DNA of 64,000 nucleotides from assembly GCA_021234155.1 (NCBI GenBank), contig JAJEKV010000033.1, positions 8,649,641 to 8,713,640 of the forward strand. The letters run 5' to 3'. Shown here one piece after another: positions 1 through 11,710 of the stretch. Below the pieces are notes generated by a model. It saw only the letters and a program-made list of their open reading frames with translations. It had not been told where the DNA came from and ran no database searches. The position numbers were made by a program, and so were the translations under genes. Each line of letters starts with the position of its first letter. Within the stretch, counting starts at the first letter, position 1. This stretch comes from Isoetes taiwanensis. Lineage: Eukaryota; Streptophyta; Lycopodiopsida; Isoetales; Isoetaceae.

Positions 1-141
1 CGCCGCATGCAGCATTCCCTTCCCGCTTCCCGCTGCTCTTGCGGGACGCAGCTGGTAACATTAATTGCCAGTTTTTGAAATGGATCAAGTCTTTCGATGC
101 TCCCACCTCCACGAATTTGCATACTCCTCCTCTCTGCCTTC

Positions 142-211
142 TATTTTGGCACTCCCGGCTACGGCAGAAGCTCTTCTATTTTGGCTCTTCTGGCTATGGC
201 AGAAGCTGGCA
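142..211. repeat. 35-bp tandem repeat, 2 copies
   Basis: Two adjacent copies (142-176 and 177-211) share TATTTTGGC, GGCTA and GGCAGAAGCT with a few substitutions. The period is not a multiple of three, so the repeat would not preserve a reading frame. Confidence 0.75.
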
Positions 212-1414
212 TTCGTCACAGGTAAGGTTTTACATCTGGCTTAACCATTCTGCTGTGGATTGAGCTTCCATGATTTTCAAGTTCTAGCTACGGCATTATA
301 CCGGCAATGGCAGTTCCGCTTTAAGCTTAGTGATGGCACAGAGGATTATTACGACGACTATTCCGGCAAATGGCAAACTAAGGCGAGCAATGGTAAGAGC
401 ATGTCTCCTCTTACTTTCCAGCTGGGGTTTTTTATTCGAAGATTTACAGAAGTGCTTATTGATATTTGAACTAAAACAGAAGTTTGGGTATCAGGGCAGA
501 GCTTGGAGACGAGATTTGGGGGCAGCGCTTGGGCTTGAAGCCATTGTAAAAGGTAAACGTAATATGTAAAAACAGCTTTTTTTTTGTATTCTCTGCTTCG
601 ATTGATAGCTCTTTCCTTGTAAATCTTTCTTTCCCCTGGCTCTTAATGTTATGGCCACTGTAAAAACAGGTTCTTCATTGTAATTTTTTTTCATCTGTAA
701 CAGGTTCTTAGTTTATCTCTGGTTCGTCAAACTGTATTCTTGGCTTTTTTGATATCCTCTGCTTCGATATGTAATCCTCTTTCCCTTATAATCTGATATT
801 TTTCACAGGAACAGAGTAAGAATGATATGGATGTCCTTTTAAATCTTTCAAGAGCAAATGCATCAGCTAGAATGCTTCTGATTCCTTCATTGCTTTCGGC
901 AACATCAGCCCACTTGCCTCCTTTGCAAACAGGCGCACAGAGCTGTTTAAGAATCTATTTGCTTGCTATTTGTTTAAGAATCTATTTGCTATTTAAGAAT
1001 CTTTTTGAGTGCATATCTCAAATCCTTTATTCGGCAGCCATTCCAGCCTGTTTGCATTTGCTTGACTAATGCCCAAAGTCTTTTTGCTGTTGAAGGTTTG
1101 CTTTCTTACCTTTTTCAGGTTTAATTGGTTTATGCATAATCGTGATGGATGCTTAACTCTGCTGCTGAACATGTAATTCTTTCTACTTTCAGGTACATAT
1201 TTAGTACTTTATATGAGAATATGAGCTCTATTTTCTGATACTCTGGATATTGGGCATAATATCGTGTCTTTTGTTTTTTCGTCGTCCCATTGCAGCAGGG
1301 TTGTTTCTAGCCCTGCATCTTCATAGTTTTCTATTCATTTTATTTTCAGATTTTGCGCATTGCATGTGATTTTGTTGATTTAGTAGTTGAATTCCTCATC
1401 TTATCTATGTGGAG

Positions 1415-1669
1415 GTGCGCGTTTATAGACTTGAGTAAAACATGGAAGGATTTATTTTAGCACACCTCTTTGTGATAGGCAGTATGTGCTGTGATTTGTT
1501 GATGCAGGAGAACTTTATAGTTCAAGGTTGAGTTAATCAGGCTCATGACATCTATTTCTTGTTGTTTGGATTTCTGCGACGTCTATAAATGTATCTAAAT
1601 AAATCTCTCTTTCTAATGTCTGATCTGTGCGTTTATAGTCTTGAGGTAAAACATGGAAGGATTTATTTG
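1415..1669. repeat. Spaced direct repeat (~41 bp, two copies 212 bp apart)
   Basis: The words GCGTTTATAG and AAACATGGAAGGATTTATTT occur in the same order at 1415-1455 and 1627-1669 with one or two differences. This is probably a local duplication or paired ends of a decayed element. No inverted ends or target duplications were seen. Confidence 0.6.
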
Positions 1670-2499
1670 CTCCATGCTATGTTTTCATTTACTGATTTCT
1701 TATTTATTTCTCAGTTCAAATTTGCATTCAGATTTTGAGGCAGGTCTTTGGAGAATGTTTCTTCATGGACGACATTCTTGCACGATACGTTTAAGGTAAT
1801 GCATTTGATGCTTTGGAGCTGGAATCTGTTCTGAATTAGGCTCTTCCATTCATCTCTCTCTTTTTTTTTCCTTTACCCTGGAAGCATATTCAACAGTTCA
1901 GATCATGCAGCATCCTTCCAATATTTAATCCATCATGGTTGTTGTACTGTCTTTTTCCATGCAATAGGTGCACAATAAGAGGTGATTTCTGCCAACATTT
2001 ACCATTAAAGATGTGAGCACGTTGGGCCCATCTAGAGCAGAACTATTTAAATTATTTAAATCAGTAGGTTATCGAAGAGGGCAACTAAAACGAGACAACG
2101 TTTGTGCCATCCAAAGGAGTGGCCGCCTTTGCTTTGATCTTCCATAAACTTACTATTAGTTTGATTACAGTAAAAGAAATAACAACAATCTTAGGAGAGC
2201 CAACCCAAAATTGTATATTTGCTTTTTAGATGTGGTCAACTTGCCATGGAAACATTCAAGTGGAATGATCAAAGTGAGGACCATAATAAAGTTTTATATT
2301 CTTGCACTGCGACTCGCATGAAACCAACAAAGCGCCCGATAGATAGGCTTCTCATTCATCTCAGCAGATTTCTACAATGGTGGAGGGATGGATAGCGCAC
2401 ACATGTAACGAACTACCCAAAAAAATAAAGGGAAAATCCAATTATATCATTTGGACCCCAAAACAAATACAATGCTAATAGATGAGTGGCTGATGTACT

Positions 2500-2575
2500 G
2501 CCGAAAAAGCTTATCACCGGGATTAAAACCCGCCCTTTCGGTTTTCGAGGAAAACCCTAGTGATAAGCCTTCGGC
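2500..2575. other. Structured hairpin element, copy 1
   Basis: A 6-bp outer stem (GCCGAA at 2500-2505 with TTCGGC at 2570-2575) and a 9-bp inner stem (GCTTATCAC at 2509-2517 with GTGATAAGC at 2560-2568) enclose a ~42-nt core. The core begins CGGGATTAAAA, contains GCCCTTTCGG and ends with the hairpin GGTTTTCGAGGAAAACC. The same core recurs at 36654-36700 inside a different but again self-complementary pair of stems. Function is unknown; it could be a structured RNA or a small element that inserts into the apex of palindromes. Confidence 0.6.
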
Positions 2576-2929
2576 AAGGGGGCTTAGACAAAGCGTAAGG
2601 CATAGAATCGCTCCCAAAACCCCCGCATGGAGAAGTCAAAGCGGATGGCTCACCAACCTGTGCACGCACATCACCAACACAACAAAGCGAGAAACATACC
2701 AGAGAATAGCATCACCCGGTATGGAAAAAAAAAAGCATCACCCACCGGGTGGAAAACATGAAAACAGAACTTGTACAAAATATAATAAACAAAGAAAGGG
2801 GAGGGTGGGTTCAAAGAGAATAAGGTATCACCGAGAGAAGAGGAAGAGGCCGATGAAACGTTGATGAAGAATTTCGAATAAGTAGCAAACGCCCAACCGA
2901 AGAATCGACCCAAAAACGCGATGCGATGC

Positions 2930-2960
2930 ATGCATGCATCAGGCATGTATGCATGCATGT
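2930..2960. promoter_or_regulatory. Cluster of RY-type CATGCATG motifs, copy 1
   Basis: Overlapping GCATGCATGC and CATGCATG words form a near-palindromic tract. In plants the RY/Sph element CATGCA is bound by B3-domain regulators of the ABI3/FUS3/LEC2 group. Here no gene follows closely, so a regulatory role is only a possibility and the tract may simply be low-complexity DNA. Confidence 0.3.
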
Positions 2961-3289
2961 TGCCTTTGAGAAGAATGCCGATTCGCCACGCGGTAATCGA
3001 CGACATTCTTGCACCGCGACCGCATGAAACCAACAAAGCCCAGAATACCAAAGGACTTCCTTAACAAACTAGGATCGAGGACTAAGGTCGGGATGAAGGC
3101 TAAAGGCCGGAAAGGACAGCAGGAAAACAACGCCAAATTGGCCAAACCAGGCAGGAAGAAGCCCCTCCCCTGCCTGGAAACAATTCAAAGAGAATAAGGT
3201 ACTGCTGAGAGAAGAGGAAGCGCCGATGAAACGTTGATGAAGAATTCCGCAATAAGTAGCAAACGCCCAACCGGAAGAACGACCCAAAA

Positions 3290-3333
3290 CGCATGCGATG
3301 CATGCATGCGACGCATGCAATGCATGCATGCTC
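3290..3333. promoter_or_regulatory. Cluster of RY-type CATGCATG motifs, copy 2
   Basis: This is the counterpart of the tract at 2930-2960 in the second tandem copy. It contains several GCATGC words and has expanded independently, which argues for slippage of an alternating purine-pyrimidine tract. Confidence 0.3.
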
Positions 3334-3380
3334 GTCTTGAGCAAGAATGCCGATTCGCTACGCGAATCGACGACATTCTT

Positions 3381-5276
3381 ACACATTATTATAGTGAGGA
3401 ATATATAGAGGTGTGATTCATCCAGTGAACTTTTAGACGTTGAGTAATGATAGTGAGTTAAATTTTAGACGTTGAGTGGTGAAAGTGAGGTGCATGTCAA
3501 TAGATTTATGTCCTTGATATACCATTGTTGATGAGGAATATAGAGAGGCGTGCTCTCTTGAGTACCTAGAGCACCTTTAGAGATAGATCTGGATGAATTT
3601 ACACGACCAACAACTTGAAATGTTGATGGGCAAGAAGAGCATGATTAACAAATTTTGTTGCGACCAAGTCGATGTTTTGTCACTTTGTTTGTTGTGTCAT
3701 ATTATGCAACATCTTAGCATCTAATGCTTATACTTTTTACTTTTTTATATATAAAATATTAGTTTTTATAAGAGACAAATTACCATATGTCCAAGCCCAA
3801 ATTGTTGTGCTTTTGAAGGTCTTATTCCATTGCAAACCATTTTGTAATTTACACATTTTGCTCCATTTCATTTGCACTCAAAATGTTGTTTGTTTTCACA
3901 TCATTTGATGCATATTCCAACATGGAGAGGACATATAAAGAGACATGAATCTTATAAAAGTCATGAAGGATATCATCCAATAAAATAAGTCTTACCATAT
4001 AAGCATATGCCACTTATGTGTGACAATGTCGGGCACATGTTTATTTGGTGTTAAGGTTTCATCATGTCCATCCTTGCAAACATCAACCTGTGTGCTGTCG
4101 AGGTTGCACATATGGATAAAGGCCGAATAAAAATATATGCCAGGACATTAGCTCGGCACCGCCGGGCACACGTTTACTTATGTTATTCCTTTTGTTTATT
4201 TGATGCAGAAGCAAAGTAATATCGAGGCGCACAAGCTTCAATGAATAAAGCTTTTCACGGCCACTCTGTTTGAGAATCCAGAACCTCAAGTCATTTTTTC
4301 ATGGGTTGGCATTTGGCTACAATATTCTATCTCAAGCTTTATTCTATTTCAATATTCTGTGGCAAGGATTAGGGTTTGCGCATTATATGGGTTTAGGTTC
4401 TTTGGTTTATCATATTAGAGAGGATGCGTTGATGGAACATACAGTAGAACATATCAATCATATCACCAGATCTCATAAGGTAAACCAGTTAGAACATATC
4501 AATCATATCACCAGATCTCATAAGATAAACCAGTTAGACTAGATATTACGAAGCCACATACACAAACATACACATGTCTTCAATCTCCACTCCACACATA
4601 TCTAATATCCAAATTTCAAATACGTTTGGTTTGCAATTGTTTAATAGTGCCTGGATCTGTGGTCTTGATAAAGGCATAAATTTTTAGAAGGTCTATGCAT
4701 CTTACGTCTATTATTCTACTATGTACTATACATTTCATTGTTCTTGCCAATTCCAAGTGCCCACGGCTACTGCCCGGCACGACCAATTCTTCACATTTGG
4801 CAAGCCCATTAAATTTACGAACACGATTACATTTATAACAAACTCCATTGTATCTATTAATTTATATGCCCACGACTAATGTTTAAGACATCCCGACTAA
4901 GGCAATTTGTTGGTTGAATTAGCAGGCAATACAACCTAAGGTTTTCTTCCTGTCTTTAACATCCTATTGCACCTACAAAATCAATAACAATACACATTCA
5001 ACATGCCCTCAACTAATGCCTGGTCAGAAACTTGCACATTGAATTGAATGAGTGTGTATCAGTTGATGTAATGACAAGTGTAGATGTAATGAGTTCTCTA
5101 CCAAGTGATATTGTTAATGTTGAACATCTAGGGCTCTACCAGTTGACATAACTATGCATAACAGTCCAGTGAACCTTCCCCAAACCCCGAATGTTGTACG
5201 GCAAAACCTGTCTTATCAAACACCTAAGCAATTGAAAACTAGATTGGAGAAAGGCAGGCATTAGGTATGAAGCTAT
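3381..5276. other. Intergenic stretch with small repeats
   Basis: No recognisable gene. It holds a 45-bp tandem repeat at 4446-4535 and three members of a degenerate GC-rich motif family around CGCCGGGCACACGTTT (4028, 4149-4175 and 4751-4782). Short ORFs do not resemble known proteins. Confidence 0.5.
4446..4535. repeat. 45-bp tandem repeat, 2 copies
   Basis: Copies 4446-4490 and 4491-4535 differ at one base. The period is 15 codons, so a short ORF reading through contains a duplicated 15-residue block (EHINHITRSHK(V/I)NQL). The ORF has no other support and is probably not a gene. Confidence 0.85.
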
Positions 5277-5706
5277 ATGGCCAAGGCTAAAGCATTAGCT
5301 AGGGAATTTAAGAATGTCAGATTAACTAGAAGAAATACACCAACTACTTTGTGTTTGACAAACCAAATTGAAAATGCATCCGATGAAGGCAACATTGGAA
5401 CAGCATCAGGTGAGTGTTATGAACTTGGCGGCGTAGTGGAGGAAACTCTTGGTAGACAATTCAAAGTGGGGACATGGTGATTATGAGCTTCCCGAATTTC
5501 TAACAAAATATAGCATAGTTGTTGGTAGACCTGAGTCGTGTATGTGGGACGCGATATTAGAGGATGTTTACACATTCATGTTCGCCGCCATAGTCACTAT
5601 GAGAGGAGGTTCTATACCTGTCAGCTTTGCAAATGAGCTTCACATCGAGCTGATATATGTTCCTAAGATTCTTTGGGATAAGTTCTTCATGATGTGGATC
5701 CATTGA
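5277..5706 (+). pseudogene. Hypothetical ORF pair, possible decayed gene
   Basis: Two overlapping plus-strand ORFs (5277-5480 and 5449-5706) read as one interrupted coding stretch of about 140 codons. The second contains PEFLTKYSIVVGRPESC and ends ILWDKFFMMWIH. I do not recognise the family. Upstream sequence (5050-5270) is partly open in another frame, which suggests a frameshifted remnant, perhaps of transposon or low-copy gene origin. No start context, intron or polyA signal supports an active gene. Confidence 0.25.
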
Positions 5707-5961
5707 GGCTGACAGACATTATAGTTTCAGATTGCATAAAAAAAAATTGTATTTGTGGGTAGACCCAATATATTTTTTAAAGATTTTGTTGAAGGCAATT
5801 TGTCGATAAAATTGGAATTGTTAGACCAAGAACTAAATAGTTTTGTACAAGTTATTTCATATATTTACACTTTAAAGTTAAAGTTTGTTCTCTATCTGTA
5901 GTATCTACTACACCCAAAAAATATATATTCCCATAAATGCATTGCATACGTCCACCACTAA

Positions 5962-5980
5962 TGCCCGGCATCGCCGGGCA
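5962..5980. repeat. GC-rich palindrome TGCCCGGCatcGCCGGGCA
   Basis: A perfect 8-bp inverted repeat with a 3-nt loop, followed by CACGTTT, sits in AT-rich DNA. Degenerate relatives lie at 4028, 4149-4175, 4751-4782 and 6246-6265, all within 2.3 kb, so this is a local repeat family of unknown origin. Confidence 0.6.
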
Positions 5981-6550
5981 CACGTTTCTAGTTTTGGGAA
6001 TGATTAGGAACTGCACTATGTTGCAGTATGGATCCGAGGGATCAACGCAAGTTTGGTGTGGGGAGTCCAAGGGACTCAAGGAGTGGGGAAACCCAGGGGA
6101 TTCATGGTAGTGGACTTGGCCTCTTTTGAGGATTTTAACAAACATGCAGGGCAAAAGGTTATAAAAGCTGGACGGTGATAAACCGAGAAGTCTCATTGTG
6201 CCTTTTGGCCCTTCATGCATTACAATTCTAATGCTAACTAGTAATAGTGCCCAGCGTTGTCGGGCCTTAGCTATGATATATTATGTAGGGGATGGCATAT
6301 AAATGCCAAAAGGAGTGTGTTTAATTGGTTTGTTTGTTCTATGTGGCAAAGGTGATCATTGTTGGTAGGCGTTGAGGGTGTCTTGTGGATGTTCTATGTT
6401 AGAGAACATTTAACATGGGAGAATTTATAGGGCTTGACAAAGGCAGAGTTTGAATTGTAGTTCATTGAGTATTGCATGGATGATGCAAGAAGAGCTCTAT
6501 CGATCTGCATCCTCATTCGAAATATAATTTTTTTCCACCACATCCCTGAA

Positions 6551-6700
6551 GTTTTTGCTGGGTGTTTGCAGGTGTAGACAAAGGCCAAGTAGCAGACAAC
6601 ATTGTAATGGGGTTTCAGGTATTTTTGCTGGGTTTTTGCAGGTGTAGACAAAGGCTAAAGGCCAAGTAGCAGATAACATTGCAATGGGATTTCAGGTATT
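6551..6700. repeat. ~70-80-bp tandem repeat, 2 copies
   Basis: Copies 6551-6620 and 6621-6700 share TTTTTGCTGGG, TTTGCAGGTGTAGACAAAGG, CCAAGTAGCAGA and AATGGGRTTTCAGGT. The second copy has a short internal duplication of the AAAGGC word. Confidence 0.8.
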
Positions 6701-8428
6701 TTTGATGTGTATATTTCTCTGTTTAAAGGCTTGCAATATCATTACTACCCACATCTACATTTGCTATGACGATTCATTTGCAAGCTCTTATAAATGTCTC
6801 AAAAGATGCGTGCATTGAGTATAGTGAGTTCATTGAGTATTTCAAGTAAAGCTCTATTCTTACATGCCTTATTTTTTTTATTTAAGAGAGATCTTCAAGA
6901 GGTCCAATGGCTTTTATTTTTGTTCGCAGCTAATGCTTTAGTTATCTCTTTCCCTAGAAGATAGTTTTGTCTATTATTTTTTCTTCAAGATCATCAATGC
7001 GTCTGCCTTTGAAATGTTTTTTCTTGATATTATACAAATGTTTGCTTTATTCCTTTCAAAAAAATGGTACGTTATTGATGGAGACTTCAACTCTGGTGCA
7101 AGAGTTCATGTTTTTTGCATGCAACTGAAGTGCGACCTATGTCAGTTATGATGTCAAAGTATTATAAACATTACTTGTCCTTATTTCTTTTACTACACTT
7201 AAGCAGAATATTGGTTGGCAGTAAGGAACATTGGTTGGCAGACTTACGATTGCTATGGAGATTATTTTAGGCTTCATGAATTTTGAATGAGGGCTGTGAA
7301 CTTTGTTGGTGTCAACAAAGTTGGCTCCAGCTTGGCACAAACATTTTGTGCTTCTATGATGACAAAAAAATAGGTATCTCTCACCCCATCGTTGCCTATG
7401 TTTTAGTTATACTTTCTTTACTGAGTGGAAAACTCATTTCTTATGTCTGGATTAAGTTTTTTTTACCATCTACAGGGATGATACCCTCACTTTGGCATTT
7501 GGCATGGGTCTCATTTAACTAATATGTGCAAATATGTTTCTGATTGCAAGTCCAAATCATCATTAAAGGTTTGTGTGGGACTTTTTTCCAATTGCAAAAT
7601 GACATCAAACTACTATCGTACTCAAATCAGCATTAATAACATTATAACCTGATTGAAAATTTTAGAAGGGCATTCATCGTAAATTTTTATGTTTGAGCTT
7701 TGATGTCGGAAGAAGTTGAGTAAGAACCATGAAAAGCTTGTGGTTAGGAAAAATTCTGAATAGATTTTAAAATCTTCATAGAGTTGCCTTACATGGACAA
7801 AACCATTAAGTTGCATCTTAACTTTGTTCCATGCAAAGAAGCTGCATAATTGTGGCTCTTGCGAACCTCATGATGGGGGTTGTGCTTTTTCGTTGTGGCT
7901 ATGGTGCAGGGAATTGAGAATGTTTAATTGTCTTTCTAAGATTTGATTTAAATGTGTAAATGAGGAGAATAGACAATATTTTGGAGAGATGTGGAGTAGA
8001 ATGCAAGGTATATGTGTTGTCTTGCTATCAAGCATCAACCACATTTATTTTAAGTGGATGTTGCTTACAAAATGCATGGTTTCTAACAAGATGCTAAATT
8101 CCAAGCATGATTGTTCGCTTGTTGTGGTAAAAGGCATGATAGAGTAAAACCTCATCAATCTGCCAAGAATTTTCGAACGGGTCCAACTGGAAGCATGATG
8201 TTAACTTACTTAAGTCTGCGTGATTGTGCAAAACATGAAATCCAAGGTTTTAGGATTTAGAATTATGAACAATATATTCATAGATGTGTATCATCTTACT
8301 TATTTGTATGTTCTTGCCCCATTTAATTTGAATTAGCCATCTTCGTAAGAGTATGTTATTTGTTAGACTTCAATAGAAAGGAAGTTGTGAGCAATGCCTG
8401 TATACAAATTTCCATGAAAACAGAAATG

Positions 8429-8778
8429 TTCGTGGAGGTCAAGCATCCAGAATGATACTTTGCAGTTTGAGGGCGTATGATACTTTGCAGTTTGAGGGCG
8501 TAGTGCAAATAATGGTTTTTTTTTTAATGAAGTTAGAGAATGAACATTTAGGTTTTTTTACTACATCCTTTTTTGTTACAATTTGAATTGAAAAATTTCA
8601 CCTCAAAGAGGAATATTCGTGCTGGTCAAGCATCCAGAATGACACTTACAAAGCACCTTTGCCAATGTAGTTTGAGGGCGCAGTGTAAATAATGCAGTTT
8701 TTTTATGAAGTCATGGAACAAACATCGACTACATCCTTTTCTGTTAGAGTTTGAATTGAGAAATTTTGCATTAAAATG
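8429..8778. repeat. ~186-bp tandem duplication
   Basis: The block 8429-8614 is repeated at 8615-8778: TCAAGCATCCAGAATGA, TTTGAGGGCG, ATGAAGT and CTACATCCTTTT occur in the same order. Inside copy 1 a 26-bp stretch ending TTTGAGGGCGTA is itself duplicated (8450-8502). Confidence 0.75.
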
Positions 8779-10414
8779 CCCTCCATCATAATTGGGTTTA
8801 GAACTATACCAAGCTAGTGAAGAGAAATGTTCGCGTCGGCTTTGGACGCGATAAATTTCTTGTATTTTATAATGTGGATTCCATAAGTGCATCAATGAAA
8901 GTTGACGACCACTTATAGAAGCCTTAAGTTATTAGGCACCTTGGGCAATGCAAGGATAATTGGATGCTTCGTTTATAGAGATTACACTTAATTACACCGA
9001 TCAATGGGGAAGCATAATCTCTCACTTTGGATTGATAGGTGATAAGTGAGCCATGGACTTGATGCTTGTTTGTACCATTTAATCCAAAACTGGCAATCAG
9101 AAGTCACTGAATTACTCCCCCCATATTACTTTCTTGTAACTGATAGACTCCACATGGATTGCAAGGGTAGATCCCGGCATAGCTGGAGCAAGGTCATAAT
9201 GACACCTATTACCTATTTAGATATGCCTGGCAGGCCTTCCACACCATAATGTTGCCTAAAGCAACATTCTTATATACGTACCAGTGCAATATGTAGCAGC
9301 TCAAAACACAAAGAGAGCTTTTAAAAAACCCAACAAATGTAGATAGCAAGTAAGAAGGCACACCAAGGAACACCATCTCCGTTTGTTTCACTACTTGCAT
9401 TTTCCAGTGACTCTTCTATGTTCTTTGACTGTCGCTATTGTAGTTTATTAGGGAACTGTCAAATGCTCGTTCAACATGAAAGAATTTAAGAGGACCATCA
9501 ATTTTGGACGGAGGACCATTCAGTTATAAAATAGTGCTCAAAACTCTGCTCGTTCCATGGCTCTCTATCCATGAGTAGGATCTTCCATCACTCCTATATA
9601 TTGCTTTTCCATGCACCAATATATCATCCTACCAAGCAAGACACGCCTTAAAAATCTTCATATAAAAATAAAGTTGAAGCAACAAATGAAATACTATCGA
9701 CGGTGCATATTTTTCATATGTGTACATAGAATTATGTATTTTTTATGAAGGGAACCCTTGAAAGACCATAACGTTTATATGCTGATGATAACAAATCAAG
9801 GCAGATGAATTTACAGGGGCAAGATTTTTGGCCCTCCCACTTACCTATGGCATATATTATGGTGCATTTCCAATGCTGGCTGACCTGATGGGAAGTAGAA
9901 AAGGGAGAAAAAAGGAGAAGCAACTGAGTTGAAAAGAAGCAAGCAAAGTAGCTATTTGTTCTATACCTTCCTTCCTTCCTTCCTTCTATACACTTATCAC
10001 GGTCCAGCATAGATATTTTGAGACTGCATTCGAGCAAACACAAAGCAATCACAGAAAATACCCTCATAGTCTTGCAAAGCAATCACAGACACGAGAACCA
10101 CACCATAGCACTTATCAGTGTTATCAACTTAGAGGCCATGGATGGAGTATGTTTTTATTGGCAGTAAAGTTGCCATTTCATTCCATTCAGGCCAAGGCTT
10201 TGTAATACACGTGGCCCTCATGTCAAAAGAGCATCAAGTATGCTGATAGCTTACAACATCAGACTATATGATTTAAATAAATCTGTAATGTACAGGTGTT
10301 TAAATATAAAACATAGATGTGAACCCTCACAAAGAAATGCATCAATACTTCCAAATCCTGATCTCAAACCATACAAAATACAAAATCCTGAACCTTAAAA
10401 GAGAATATATAGAT
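8779..10414. other. Intergenic stretch downstream of the F-box gene
   Basis: No recognisable gene. It contains a (CCTT)n microsatellite at about 9966-9986. The part adjoining 10414 is the 3' flank of the minus-strand F-box gene; CCAATAAAA on the minus strand near 10152 is a possible but distant polyadenylation signal. Confidence 0.45.
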
Positions 10415-11710
10415 TTAAGGTAAAAACAAAGTGGGATACAGAAACATTAATCTTTCCTCGTTTGATAAATTGTCGGGGAAGAAGAAAAGGTCATCTGGAA
10501 TTCTGATTGGTTTCCATAAACATCTTGCCAGGTCATATTCAAGCAGCATATTATCATTTCCATATTCTTCTGACCCAGTTATAGAAATGAGAATGTTATC
10601 ATCTTTGCCCAATGCAACCTCGGGATGCCAATCCTCATCAGTGGAATAGAAATTTACCCAATGTTCTCTTTCAATCTCATTTGTTTTATCAACCAACTCC
10701 TTCAATGCTGCCTTATCAAGTTTAGTCATCAAGGTCCACTTCAACGTACCATTCAATGTGTGTCCACTCCAAAATTCAATTTTTGGCTTCCTTTTGGCAA
10801 GACCAACTAGTATCACTCTATCTTTGCATTTGAAGACAAAAAGTATGTAATCCCCAACTGCATAAGATTCATTTGGATAATCAAATATCATCCGACTAGA
10901 CTGATCTTGCTCATAATCATAAATCGCCACTTTGTTCCCATCGGAACTGAAAAAAACTGGAGAAGAACCGATAAGTTCATTGTTGGGAACACCATTATAG
11001 TCCCATGTCCCTCCCTTCCTCCATAGATTCTTCCTTGAGTCATATACTTGAGCGTGTGATTCTGATCCTAAAGCCAAAATCATATAGGCACCAGATAACT
11101 TATCTACAATCATGTCTGTTGGAACGAAGTGATCAGGAGGGCTAGGTATGGTCTTCCATGAATTGAGTAATGGATTACCAACCTCATACATAAGATTCCC
11201 GTCTTGTATTCTAGACAAGCAGACAAAACCTCCATCACTAGCAAAGACAAGCCCTGGGTGATGCAAAGCCACAATTGTGCTTCTGCAAACACAAAAATAT
11301 TCAATGCTCGGATATGTAATATGTGGCTCCTCTGCAGGATCATATTCTGCAAGGTACAAGATACATCTCTGTGGAGAAGAAAGCCTGGCATGAAGTTCCT
11401 TAAAATACTGGGAAAACAAAATTGTATCTCTCCAATTTTTGCATACTAGAGTAAACCTAATAAGATCCCTAACCTGTAGAAAAGCTAAAATATGCATTCC
11501 AACTTCGGGAGGAAGCAAGTCCCACTCGATCATGGCCGGAACATGGTTGGTAATCCCTTTCAAGCGTTTGTATAGCTGCCATTTTGTAGGCTTGGGTCTT
11601 CTTCTGCCTCTCTGGATTACAAAACTCAACTGGAGCATTTTCAAGAATGCGGCAGAAACCTCAACTGAAGCTTTCAAAACTATTCGAATAAGGGGTGACG
11701 TGGCGGTCAA
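10415..11710 (-). CDS. F-box protein with C-terminal propeller-like region
   Basis: A single uninterrupted ORF of 431 residues. An F-box lies at about residues 62-106: it opens WDLLPPEVGMHILAFLQVRD and continues with LVCKNWRDTI, the typical hydrophobic pattern that binds SKP1 in SCF ubiquitin ligases. The rest (about 120-400) has the recurrent short strands and Gly/Trp spacing of F-box-associated or kelch-like beta-propellers (for example PLLNSWKTIPSPP and YDSRKNLWRKGG), the likely substrate-binding part. The basic stretch RGRRRPK at about 34-40 precedes the F-box. I used the first ATG; a later start at residue 25 or 60 would still keep the F-box. It has no introns and no lesions. The substrate cannot be told from sequence. 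Confidence 0.9.
   Translation of the reverse strand: MTATSPLIRIVLKASVEVSAAFLKMLQLSFVIQRGRRRPKPTKWQLYKRLKGITNHVPAMIEWDLLPPEVGMHILAFLQVRDLIRFTLVCKNWRDTILFSQYFKELHARLSSPQRCILYLAEYDPAEEPHITYPSIEYFCVCRSTIVALHHPGLVFASDGGFVCLSRIQDGNLMYEVGNPLLNSWKTIPSPPDHFVPTDMIVDKLSGAYMILALGSESHAQVYDSRKNLWRKGGTWDYNGVPNNELIGSSPVFFSSDGNKVAIYDYEQDQSSRMIFDYPNESYAVGDYILFVFKCKDRVILVGLAKRKPKIEFWSGHTLNGTLKWTLMTKLDKAALKELVDKTNEIEREHWVNFYSTDEDWHPEVALGKDDNILISITGSEEYGNDNMLLEYDLARCLWKPIRIPDDLFFFPDNLSNEERLMFLYPTLFLP

Larger units (their letters stand above)
1..2499. other. Gene-free stretch at the left edge
   Basis: No ORF here resembles a known protein. Donor-like GT sites follow short open stretches near 223, 400 and 550, so the first 600 bases could be noncoding or leader exons of a gene running to the right, but nothing downstream supports that. 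The stretch holds a 35-bp imperfect tandem repeat (142-211) and a ~41-bp direct repeat (1415-1455 and 1627-1669). The rest is AT-rich sequence with no recognisable signal. Confidence 0.5.
2811..3380. repeat. Tandem repeat, 2 copies, period ~374 bp
   Basis: A ~200-bp block starting TCAAAGAGAATAAGGTA at 2811 recurs at 3185 with the same order of words: GAGAAGAGGAAG, GATGAAACGTTGATGAAGAA, AGTAGCAAACGCCCAACC, a GCATGCAT tract, AAGAATGCCGATTCG and CGACGACATTCTT. Each block ends in an imperfect hairpin (AAGAATGCCGATTCGC with GCGAATCG..CATTCTT in copy 2). Pieces of the tail also occur near 1767 and 2305, so this is probably a dispersed repeat family. Small ORFs here are not conserved in frame between copies. 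Confidence 0.7.
5707..8428. other. Intergenic AT-rich stretch
   Basis: No recognisable gene on either strand. It contains two more members of the GC-rich palindrome family (5962-5980 and 6246-6265) and a ~70-bp tandem repeat at 6551-6700. Confidence 0.5.

Noticed and set aside
2451-2864. 137-codon plus-strand ORF
   Set aside because: It runs through the structured hairpin and the repeat block, is not kept in frame between repeat copies, and resembles no protein.
9966-9986. (CCTT)n run as the tail of a LINE insertion
   Set aside because: No LINE 3' sequence such as GTTAAAATAAAC precedes it on either strand, so a plain microsatellite is the simpler reading.
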